Notes under the pieces: model-generated
What the model was told of the DNA's origin: nothing
What the model saw: the letters and a program-made list of their open reading frames with translations, nothing else
The model's database searches: none
Part shown: piece after piece, positions 40,801 to 52,800 of the stretch
Position numbering within the stretch: position 1 is the stretch's first letter
How the letters are laid out: each line of letters begins with the position of its first letter
Made by a program: the position numbers and the translations under genes
Assembly: GCF_963662255.1 (NCBI RefSeq)
Contig: NC_085068.1
Coordinates: forward strand, 1,426,001-1,490,000
Direction: 5' to 3'
Origin: Cinclus cinclus
Taxonomy: Eukaryota; Chordata; Aves; Passeriformes; Cinclidae
DNA: 64,000 bases

Positions 40801-43800
40801 CGGGCAGGTGCCACCCTCACACTGTGCCCACCTCAGATGGCAGCGGGGAGGATGGCAGTGGTGTTCCCTGGCCACCGACAGTCATGGCCCCAGCTCCTAG
40901 CAGCGGGCTGGCACCCACCGGTAAGGGGACACTGTGGAAGGCACCTGGCCCCGGGCTGGTCTCTGCTGGCACCGCTCTCAACCTCTGTCTCCTCTTCATC
41001 CTCCTCCTCCTCCTCCTCTTCCTCCTCTTCCTTGGGGGCAGCGCCCGGGCCCCACCCTGTGCCTGCGGGCATGTTGGTGGCCGAGCCCGAGGATGACCCC
41101 CCGATCAGTAAGTGACACTTTTTGGGGACCCCCCTTTGCTGCACCCTGACTTTTCTTTCTCCTGTGCTTTATTGGGTGGGATTCCAATCACTGGGGGAGA
41201 CACAGCTGGGGAGCAGGAGGAACATCTGGATGGGGGGGGTCATAGCTGGGTGAGGGTCACAGGGGGGGATATTTTGGATGTGCAGGTTCCACTCCCCCAG
41301 TTTCGACACCCCATCCCCCAACTTTGGCACCCCTTGCCCCCAGTTTATTTCCGGGCGCTGGTGAACTTCACCCGCAGCATCGACTACAGCTCACGGCTGG
41401 AGGACCCTGATTCTGAGGAATTTCGGGAGATTTCCGAGGCTGTGGTGGATACGGTGAGGACTGGGGGGACTCAGGAGGGCTGGAGGTGGGGGGCACCCAA
41501 GGGACCATCCTGACCCCTCATTTCCTGCCCATAACAGCTGGAGTCAGAGTATTACAAAGTGCCTGGGGAGCAAGTGGTCAACGTGGTCTTCATCAAGTGA
41601 GTAGGGGGGCTTGGGGAGCTTTGGGGAGCTTGGGGGAGTCTAGAAGGGCTTAGAGGGTTTGGGGGGCCCAGAGAGTTTTGGAAGGTCAGGAGAACAGGTT
41701 GGGCAGGGGGGCCTGGAGGAGCAAGATGTCATCTGGGGGGATTTTGGGGTGCAATGGTGAAGTTTTGGGGTGGAATGAGGGGCTTTTGGGAGGACAGAGA
41801 GGTTTTGCAGGTGTTAGGATGGATTGGAGGTGATGGGAATGTTTTGGGGTGGAAGGAGGGCCTTTTGGGTTGCAGTGAAGATGTTTCAGGGTACAGTGAG
41901 GAGCTTTTGAATGTGCAGGGAGTTTTTGGGGTGATGGAGACATTTGGAGGTGGTGGGGTGGATTGGAGGTGATGAGGATTTCTTGGGGTGCAGTGTGGAC
42001 ACTTTGGAGGCTGAGGGTTGATTTGGGGTGAAGTGTGGCTATTTTGGGGTTTTGACTCTTCGTCCCCCAGGCAGCTGGATGGGGATGTGTTCGTGGAGCT
42101 GGATGTGGGCTCAGAGGGGAATGGGGACGAGGCGCAGCTCGGGGGGATCCTGCGGGACCTGTTGGCCGGCGGCTCCATTGCCTCCTACCTCACATCCCCT
42201 CACGGCTTCCAATTCCGTCGCCTGGGAGCTGGTGAGCCCGGGAGGGGCTTTGGGGGGAGCCTGAGGGGGTTTTGGGGTGCTCTGGAGTGGTTTGGGGCCG
42301 GGGGGGTCAGAGCACCACATCCCAATCTGTGTTACTCTGCTGGCTGTCACATCCTGGCGTGTATTGACCTTGGCCAGATTTGGGTGGGGGATGTTCTGGG
42401 GTGATCCCCTGACTGTGTGCCCCCATCCCGGCCACAGTGACCCCCCAGCCCCGCACTTGCACCGTGGGAGAGTTTTCCTGTAGGAGCGGGGAGTGCGTGG
42501 CCGTGGAATATCGCTGCGACCGCCGGCCCGACTGCCACGACGCCTCCGATGAGGAGGAATGTGGTGAGGCAGCTCAGCACCCCTGGAACCTCCTCTGTCC
42601 CAAAAATCGCCCGGGTTCCCATTCCCCACCCCATGGCCCTGCCACTCCCTCTCTGCACCTTCTTTCCTCCTATACTCTCCTGCACCCCAACTTCCCCATT
42701 TAGGCCCCCATTTTACTCTTACACCCCTGTAAACATTCCCTGCAACCCCTTTTTCCTATATATCCCCTTATACTGTACTGTGCCCTCATTTCCCCCAAGC
42801 CCCCTGCACCCCATAAACACTTCTCACACCCCTTTTTGCCCAGTATACCCCTCTATACCACTCTGCATCCCCATTTCTCACTTTAATGCCCTTGCACACC
42901 TATTTTATTCCTATGCCCCAATAAACACTCCTCACACCCCTTTTTTCCCCCCTACAACCCTCTGCGCCCCATTTTTCCCCTACACCCCTCCATAAACCCC
43001 CTTTGTACCCCTCCCTCCAACCCCACCCAGATCCTCCCTCTTCACCCCCATTCCCTCCTGAGTCCTCCCATAACCCCCTTTTATCTGCCCACAGAGTTCC
43101 CCCCACGGCCACCCCCCAGCACCGCCCACCCAGCCACTACACGCCCGCTGAGCACTGTCCCCGTGGGCACCACCCCAGCATCCCCCCTGCGCCCCTTCAC
43201 CCCACGTCCCCCAAAACCAGCGGCTGAGGGATGCCAGGGTGGTGAGGCTGCCTGCAGGGACGGGCGCTGCATCCCCCGGGATTACCTGTGTGACGGAGAG
43301 CGCGACTGTGCCGACGGCTCTGACGAGGATGCCTGTGGTGGGTCCTGGGGATGGTGAGGGTTTGGGGGACTCTACCTGGACTTCAGCAAAGCCTTGGACA
43401 CTATCTCCCATGGCAAACTCCTGGAAAATCTGGCAGTCCATGGCTTGGTGAGGTTCACCCTGTGCTGGGCTAAGAACTTGCTGTTGGCCAGGCCCAGAGA
43501 GATGGTGCAGTTGGTGTCTGGTCACCAGATGTGTCCCCTAGGGATCAGTGTTGGGTCCAGTCCTGTTCAGTATCTTTATTGATGATCTGGGTGAGGGCAT
43601 TGAGATCCACACCAAGTTGGGTGCAAGTGTGGATCTGCTGGAGGTAGGGTAGGAGGGCTCTGCAGAGACACCTGGACAGACTGGATCCAAGGGATAAATC
43701 CATAGATGTGAGGTTTAACAAGACTGAGTGCCAGGTCCTGCACTTTGGCCGCAACAACCCCTGCAGTGCTCCAGGCTGGGGACAGAGTGGCTGGAGAGGG

Positions 43801-46800
43801 GCCAGGCAGAAAAGGACTTGGGGGCACTGATGGATAGCAGGCTGGACATGAGCCAGCAGTGTACCCAGGTGGCCAAGAAGGTCAATGGCACCTGGTCTGG
43901 ATCAGGAATGGTGTGGCCATCAATGATCTCAAAGGTCTTTTCCAACCTAATTGATTCTGGGGTTCTGGGTGCTGACTTGCCCCATGCTCCCCAGGCACCC
44001 CGTCCCCTTGTGAGCCCAATGAGTTCAAGTGTGACAATGGGCACTGTGCCCTAAAGCTCTGGCTCTGCGATGGCGAGAATGACTGCGGTGACGGCTCTGA
44101 TGAGAGTGACTGCCGTGAGTATGGGGGCTTGGGGACACGTGTGAGGATGTGGGGACACAGCTGATACTGTGCTGGAACCCCCTGCAGCCACCAAGGCGCC
44201 TGGTGAGGCATGTGGACCAGCGGAATTTCAGTGTGTGTCCAGTGGGAGCTGCATCCGTGCCAGCTACCAGTGTGACAGGGAGCCCGACTGTCCCGACCGC
44301 AGTGATGAGGTTGGATGTGGTGAGTGACTCCAGAGGGGACAGCTCCTCAGGGAGGGGACATGGGGACCAAGGCTGGGTTGTGGATGCTGTGCCAGGGATG
44401 CTGTGCCGCTGGGGGCATGTAGTGCTTTGGCAGCAGGATGGGGACACTGTGCCCAAGCTGTCCTTGGGATACAGGGCTGTGTCTGAACTGTGTCTGAACT
44501 GTGTCAGGGACCCTTTGCTGTGACACCAAGCTGGGGACACTGCCTGGGGGCCTTGTGCCATAACAGAGGGCTGGGGACATTGTGCCATGGTAGCAGGCTC
44601 TTGACACTGTGCCTGGGGACATTGTGCCATGGCACTGGGCTGGGGACTCTGTGCTGTGCCCAGTGCCACAGGACCATACTGGGGATGCTGTGTCCAGGTC
44701 CCTGCGCTGTGGCACAGTGCTGGCTGCCACACTGGGGACCCTGTTGCCAGGCAGTGCCACACTGGGAAGCCTGTGCTGTGACATCGGGCTGGGGACCCTG
44801 TGTTGGGAGCTTGCCCCCAGGTGGTGCTGTGCTGGGGACATGTCACGGAACCAGGCTGGATATCACACTGGGGACCCTGTCCTCAAGCTGATCTGGAGAT
44901 GCAGTGCCAAAGAACATGTCCCCGGGTGGATCCGGGGTGGCGGTGACAGTGTCCCCATTTTTCAGTGGTACAGCACAGACCAGACAGTACCAGTGGCAGT
45001 GACAATAACAGGGTGGCAGTGGCAGTGTCCCAGTTTTTCTGGGGTGCCAGCAGGGCAGGTGGTGCCAATGGTAGTGGCAGTCCAGAATGACAGGGGTGAC
45101 AACTGGGGCAGGTGGTGACTGCGCCAGTGGTAGTGGCAGTGACGATGGGGTGGCAGTGGCAGAGTCCCTGTCCCCCAGGGGTGCTGTGTGGTGCGGGTGG
45201 TGCCGGTGGTGGTGACAATGACTGGGTGGCGGTGGCGGTGGCAGTGCCCCCACAGGTGGTGACGCTGCCGCGGGAGTCGGTGAGGGCAGTGCCTGGCCAG
45301 ACCGTCACCTTCACCTGTGTAGCCACCGGTGTCCCCACCCCAATCGTCACCTGGCGCCTGAACTGGGGACACACCCCCAGCAGCCACAGGTGGGCGGGAC
45401 CGGGGCCGGGGCTCAAGGGGTGATGGTTGCGGATTGGAGGAAGGGGGCGTGGCTTTCCATGGGAGGAACTTGTAATTGGTGTGGTCTGTGATGGGAGGAG
45501 CTTTATTTTGGGGTGGGGCCTGTATGGGCGGGGTTTCTTCGGGCGCTGAGATGGTGGGGGCCAGACTGGTGGCGGGACTAGTGTGCAGGGTGTGGTCTGT
45601 GTGGGTGGGGTTTTGGCAGATAGGCGTGGCTAACAGCCAAACCTGCCTGTGGTGGGCGGGGCTTGTTCAATGGGAGAGGCTTGTGAGGGGCTGGGCACTG
45701 GGTGTGCGGGGCACTGGGTGTACTGGGTGTGGGAGGCACTGGGTGTACTCGGTAGGCAGGGCACCAGGTGTGTTGAGCAAGAGGTGTGTCAGGTGCTGTG
45801 TGTGCTGGCCGTGGTGTGTGTGTGTGGCTCCCAGGTATGCCAGGCTCCACCTGTGCCAGACCCTGGGTAGCAAATGTGCCCAACAGGGTGTCAATTGTGA
45901 GCGAGGCTGGGCAGGGCACCCTGACTATCCGGGACGTGAAAGAAGCTGATCAAGGCACCTACACCTGTGAGGCTATCAACACCCTGGGCATGGTGTTTGG
46001 CATCCCTGACAGCATCCTCACTGTCACCCGCCCTGGTGAGCATCCCCTCCCCCCTCCATGCCACCAGTCCCACAGTGGTACTGTGACCATCATCTGCTGT
46101 TTCATCTTTCACAGGACCATGTCCTGAGGGCCACTTCCAGGTAACAGGGACATCCCGCTGCCTGCCCTGCTTCTGCTTTGGCATCACCACCTCCTGCCGC
46201 GCCACCACCCGGCATCGCCACCGCCTCCACCTGCGCTTCAACCGCCCCGATGACTTCAAGGGTGAGCTGTGGGGACAAGGGAGGGGGATAGGGGACCCAC
46301 CAGGGGCTGAGTATTTCCTTGCAGGTGTCAATGTGACAGTGCCAGCAGCACCATCCTCACCAGTGCTCTCAGCCACCCAACTCCATGTGGATGTGGGCAC
46401 TGAGGAATTCCAGCTCTTGGACCTGTCCCGCCGCTTCCTGGCACTAGACGCCTTCTGGGCACTGCCAGAACCCTTCCTTGGGGACAAGGTGATGCTGGGG
46501 TGGGGTCAGGGCTGGGCACACCAGTGGCACAGCTGCTGACAGCCCATTATGCTGCCAGGTGGATGCCTACGGGGGAGCGCTGAGCTATGGGGTGCGGTAC
46601 CGGCTGGGCCGGGGACCCCCTGAGCCCACCACCCACCCCGACCTGCTGCTGTGGGGCCATGGGCGGCAGCTGCAGGCGCGTGCTGGTGACACCCACCCAA
46701 ATGTTCTCAACCGGCGGCACGTGCCCCTCACTGAGGTAGGTGTGAGAAGGGATGGTGATGGTGATACTGGTGGTGATGGATGAGTGATGCTGATGATGGG

Positions 46801-49800
46801 TGGGTTATGATGGTGGTGGTGGGTGATGCTGGTCATAGTGGCGGGTGATGCTGGTTATAGTGGTGGGTGGGTGGGTGATGCCAGTGGAGATGGGTGGGTT
46901 GTGAATCCAGTGATGGGAAGGAGATACTGATGAAGGGAGGGTGATACTGGTGGTGGCTGGGTGATTCTAGTAGCAGTGATGCTGGTGATGGGCACTGATG
47001 CAGGTGATGGCAGGTGGGTAATGCCAGCATTACTATAATCCTGCTGTGACACTGCTGTCACCATCCTGACAGGACCACTGGGAGGATGAGCAGGGTACCC
47101 CAGTGAGCCGGGAGCAGCTGCTGCTGGTGCTGCAGGGGCTGGAGGGCATCTTCATCCGGGCAGTTTACGATGGGCGCATGGCCAGTGTGGGGCTCAGCGA
47201 CGTGGCCATGGACATCACCAGCACTGCGGACACTGGCCTGGGGCCGTCTGGTGACATTGAGGAGTGCAGGTGACTACTGGCAGCAAGGTCACAGGCTCAG
47301 TACCACTGCTGCTGTGATGCCACTGTCACACTGCTCTGTTCCCAGGTGCCCCGTGGGCTACATGGGGCTGTCATGCCAACGCTGTGCCCCCCGTTTTGAG
47401 CGGGTGACGAGGGGACCCTACCTGGGGACCTGCTCTGGCTGTGGCTGCCATGGCCACTCCAGCACCTGTGATCCTGTTTTTGGGCACTGTTTGGTAAGGA
47501 GTGAAGGGTTGACGAGGTGACAAAGGGACAGGGACAGAACGCAGGATCGCCACTCCCCTGTGATATGTGTCCTCCCCTCCCAGAACTGCCAGCACAACAC
47601 AGAGGGTCCCCAGTGCGAGAAGTGCAAACCTGGCTTCTTCGGCGATGCCACCAAGGGCACAGCCACTGCCTGTCACCCTTGTCCCTGTCCCTACACTGAG
47701 CCGTCTCGCAGGTGGGTGCCAACCCCAGGGACCAGCCCCTGATGTCACTGCCCTGGCATCACCATCGTTGTCACCCACAGGTTCTCAGAGTCATGCTTTT
47801 TGGACACAGATGGCCAGGCCACCTGTGATGCCTGTGCCCCTGGATATGCCGGCCGCCGCTGTGAGAGGTGGGTGGGGGGGGTCCCTCCCTATAAGCCTCC
47901 CACCTGAGACCCCACCACCCATCACCCACCTATCACCCACCTGTCCCCCACCCATCCATAGGTGTGCCCCAGGCTATGAGGGAGACCCCATCCAGCCGGG
48001 TGGCAAGTGCACCCCAATTGGTGAGTGGAGGGTGCTGGTTGGGGGGATCCCTGCACCCTTGGGTGCTCCCCACCCTCACCCTCACTGCCTGCAGGCCAGG
48101 AGCTCGTCAAGTGTGATACCCGCGGGGGCCAGGATGAGGCGGGTGGCACTTGTCGCTGCAAGGTGATGGCAGGGGACTGGGGGAACAGTGGGGCAATATT
48201 GGTGGGGACAATGGGAGGGCAATGGGGGTCTGGGCGTTGCCATCTCCCACTGCACCAGCCTGGTCCCAGGTACCCAGTCCCTGCCCTAGCACCCATCCCA
48301 CCTTTATCCCATAGTACCCACTCAACCTCCCAGTCAGATCCCCTGAGGCAACCAGTCCCACCCCCCATAGTACCCAGTCCCACTGCCCATAGCACGCAGT
48401 CCAATCCCTGGGGTACCCAGACCAATCCATCCAGCACCAATCCCACCCCCTGCCCCATGGCACCCAGCCCAATCCCCCACTAGGACCCACTCCAATCCCC
48501 CATAACACCCAGTCTGACTCCTGGGGCACCCAGTCCAATTCTCCTAGCTTCAATAAAAACACCCCCCATGGCACCCGCTCCAGTCCCCCTTAACACTCAG
48601 TCCAACCCCCCATGGCACCCAGCTTGCTCCCTGGGTACCCAGTCCCACCAATCGCCCCAGCCTCCATCCCACCCTCTGCACACAGTCCCACCCATTTCCC
48701 TGCTCACCCATGCCTGCCCTGTGCCCCCAGCCCAACGTCCGTGGCCGGCTCTGTGATTCCTGCGCCGCTGGCACCTTCCACCTGAGCGCTGCCAACCCTG
48801 CGGGCTGCCTGCCCTGCTTCTGCATGGGCCTGTCCCGCTCCTGTGCCAGCTCTGCCTGGCACCGCCACCAGGTACCCTGCAGCACAGGACAGGCTGGGGC
48901 AGGCTGTGCCATCCTGGACCACATCATGCCATGTCTTGTTGTTGTCTTGATGTGTCATTCCATGGCTTGCCATGCTATGAAATGCCATTAAGTTCTGGGC
49001 CATACTGTGTCATGCCATGCCATGTTGTGCTGTGTCTTGCCGTGTCTTGCCATGTCTTGCTGTGTCAAGCAGTGATGTGCCATTATATGTCATTTCATGC
49101 CATATGGTGCCATGCCGTGCCATGTACTGTCATGATACATGTTACCATGTCGTTGCATGGCAGGTCACGTGCTATGTGCCATGCCATGTAATGCCATAGA
49201 GCACCGTCATGTGCTGTGCCGTACCATAATGTCATGTCACCCATGCCATGTCGTGCCATGTAGTGCCACGTCATAAAACATACACATGCCTCATCATGTC
49301 ATATAGTGCCATGCTGTGCTATGTGATGCTATTCAATGAGTGCTACGTAATGTCATGTAGTGTCATGCCATGCCCACCACAATCCCTCTCCCAGGTGCTG
49401 CTCAGCTCTGAGGACTCAGCGCCGCTGCCCCTGGCCAACCTGTCAGGCACACGGTTGGTGGGAGCTGTGCCACACTTCGTGTCCCCACGGCAGCTACACT
49501 TTGATGCCTTCCGAGAGCTTCCACAGGGCGTTCACTACTGGGTGCTGCCTGCACCCTTCACCGGGGACAAGGTGACACAGCTGCTCTGGGGGCACCTCTG
49601 TGCCTCTTTATGTCCCCACTGCCCAGTTTGGGGAGCGGGTGACCCCGAGCCATGCTGAGTGTCCCTACAGGTGACAGCCTATGGCGGGGAGCTGCGGTAC
49701 ACGGTGACACACTGGGCCCCGGCTGGCGCTCCCCTGCCCCCCCGGCACCCTGATGTCCTGCTTCAGGGCAATGGGATCCTCCTGGAGCACTTCTCCAGTG

Positions 49801-52800
49801 CCACCCCCCCAGCTGGTGTCCCCACTGCTGTCTCTGTCCCCATCCGTGAGGTGAGAGGGGCCCTGTGTGACACCCAGTGAAAGGGGCCATGGAGGTAGGG
49901 GGTCAGACTGGGTGATGGGGAGGGGTTGGTCTGGGGGCCCCAGGGGTCAGACTGGGTGCCATGGGGAGGTCACCCTGGATGCCCCAGGGGCTGGGCTGGG
50001 TGCAGTGGGGGATGGCAACCCCCATGTCACTGTGGTGTGGCACAGGGCGCCTGGCGCCGCGCTGACAGGCATGATGCCACCCGTGAGCACCTCCTGATGG
50101 CCCTGGCTGATGTGGACTTGTTCATGATCCGGGCATCCTACTCGGAGCAGCCAGAGGAGAGCAGGTGAGTTCCTTGTGGAGTCAGGAGGGAACACAGCAG
50201 AGTAGCAGGGCAGTGCTGACTTCCTCTCTGGCCCTGCAGACTGGCTGATGTCACCCTGGACGTGGCAGTGCCACATGCCACTGGCCTCCCGCCCGCACTG
50301 GAAGTGGAGGATTGCGCCTGCCCCCCTGGGTACCGTGGGGCCTCATGCCAGGTGAGACCCTCAGGTCCCCTCACTGCTACCATGGCGATACTGAGCTCTG
50401 TCCCACCTCACTGGCACTGTGTCCCCTCTAGGACTGTGACACCGGCTACACCCGCAGCACTGCTGGGCTCTACCTGGGCATCTGTGAGCCATGCCAGTGC
50501 CACGGCCATGCCAGCGAGTGCCACCCCGACACCGGCGTCTGCCAGGTCAGCTGGGGACAGCCAGGGGACACCCTGGGGACCCCCATGGCAGGGACACCAA
50601 TGCCATCACTCCCTTTCTTTCCAGGGCTGCCGGGATCACACGGAGGGTCCCCAGTGTGACAAGTGCCAACCTGGCTACTATGGAGATGCCACCCGGGGCA
50701 CGCCGGGTGACTGCCAGCCCTGTCCCTGCCACAGTCCCCATGGGGACACCCAGTAGGTGCCATTCTGTGGTCTCTCACATCCCTGAGGACACTGACTGGG
50801 TGTCACCTGTCCCTTTGTCCCCTCCACAGGGTGACAAAGATCTGCTTTGAGGACACCGACGGGCAGCCTACGTGCAGTGGCTGTGCCCCAGGGCACAGCG
50901 GGCGCCTCTGTGAAAGGTGACAGGGATGCCATGGTGGGGTGGGGGGTGTTTTTGGGGTGAATGCTCCTCTCACTGCCTCATTTTGGTTTGTCTCACTCTA
51001 GGTGCTCTCATGGGTATGTGGGGGACCCGCTGCGTGGAGAACCGTGCCAAGGTGAGTGTCACAGGGCCGGGTCAAAGTGGTGTCCCCAGTGGTGGCACCA
51101 AGGGGCGTTATGGCTGACTGTGTGTCACCCCCTCAGTGCCTGGTGTACCCGGTGTGCAATGCCAGTGTGATCCACGTGGCAGCACCGGTGAGGGCTGTGA
51201 TGCCAACGGGCAGTGTCACTGCAAGGTGAGCCTTGTGTGTGTGTCCCCAACCCTGGGAGGGGTGACAGGGCAATGTCACCACGCTGTCTCCCCTTCTAGG
51301 CCAATGTGGAGGGTCCCCACTGTGCCACGTGCCGTCCCCACCACTTCCACCTGAGTGGGGATGAGCCAGCTGGGTGCCTGCCCTGCTTCTGCATGGGCAT
51401 CGTTCAGCACTGCACCAGTACTGCCTACGCCCGTGGCACCGTGAGTGTACCCTGCTGTCCCCACATGTCCCCAGGGTGTCCCCACATGTCCCAGACCCCT
51501 CTCACCCCTTGATCCTGCAGATCCAGATGTCCTTTGCCCCGGGGGATGCCCGGGGGTTCGCCCTGGTGAACCGTCAGCGCAGCACCCGCGTGGGCAGCGG
51601 CTTTGGGGTGCAGCTGGGGCACCACCAGTCCCACCTGACCTACGAGCGCTTTGGGGAGCTTCCCCCTGACTCCTACTACTGGCAGCTGCCACCCCCCTAC
51701 CAGGGGGACAAGGTAACAGGGCGACCCCCAGGAGGACAAGGGTGCCCATGGGAGCCACCGGAATGCCCTGCCAGAGGCTACACCCCCTCCCTGTGGGCAT
51801 CCTGGGCACTGTCAAGGGGGGAAGGTGGGCACAGCCTCCTTGTCTCTGTGGTTCTTCTTCCTTTTCCCCTTGGCCTTTTCCCCTTTTCCTTTTTCCTCTT
51901 TTCACCTTGTCTTTTCCCCTTTTCCTTCTTTTTCCTCTTTTCACCTTGTCTTTTCCCCCTTTGCCCCTTCTCCTTTCCCTTTTCCCGTTTTCTCATATTT
52001 TTCACATTTTTCATCCCTGTCCTGTGCCATCCCCTGTTCCCATCATCATCCCCATTGTTTTTTTTCTCCTCTTTCCCCATCCCATCCTCTTCCCTTCTTC
52101 ACTCCTGTCCTTTTTCTTTCCCCTTTCCCTTTTCCCTTTCCCTTTTCCCCTCTCCTTTTTCCCTCTCCTCTTCCTCATCCCTATTTCATGTCACCACCTT
52201 CCCCATCCTCATCCCTGTTCCCATCATGCCTATCCTCTTCCCTTTGCCCTGCCCATGCCATGCCATGCCATGCCATGCCATGCCATGCCATGCCATGCCA
52301 TGCCATGCCATGCCATGCCACCCCTTCCCTTTCCCACTTCCATCCCAATCCTGTTCGTCTCCCGGTGCAGGTGGGCTCTTATGGCGGTTGGCTCCGCTAC
52401 ACCCTGACCTACACCCCGGGGGGACAGGGAGCCCCCCTGCCCGACGCCGACGTCCAGATCACGGTAAGGGTGTGCTGGCCGGGGTGGGACAGGAATACAC
52501 CAGCTTGACACCAGGACCCCCTGACCCACTTGGCCCCCTTGTCCACAGGGCAATGACATCACACTGGTGGCCTACCAGCCTGACCTGCCGCCGCAGACCC
52601 CCCAGGCCTTCGAGATAATTTTTCGGGAGGTAGGAGGTGGTGGGCAGCTTTTGTCCCTGATGTCCTCCTTTCCCACAGTGTGTCCCCTGCTAACCCCTGT
52701 GTTCCTGCAGCAATACTGGCAGCGGCCAGACGGGCAGCCAGCAACACGGGAGCACCTGCTGATGGCACTGGCTGATCTGGATGAGATCCTCATCCGAGCC

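Larger units (their letters stand above)
42438..44319 (+). other. HSPG2: HSPG2 exons 8-11: four LDL-receptor class A repeats
   Basis: Exons 42438-42563, 43095-43337, 43995-44114 and 44188-44319. Each encodes one LDLRA module with six Cys and an acidic Ca2+-binding end: [24 protein letters not shown] and DRSDEVGC. Exon 9 begins with a Pro/Thr-rich mucin-like linker of about 40 residues before its module. The modules make up the LDLR-like domain II. Confidence 0.95.

Noticed and set aside
43365..43969. CR1 reverse-transcriptase remnant as a host exon
   Set aside because: The frame is broken, and HSPG2 exon 9 joins exon 10 in phase across it, so it is an intronic insertion.
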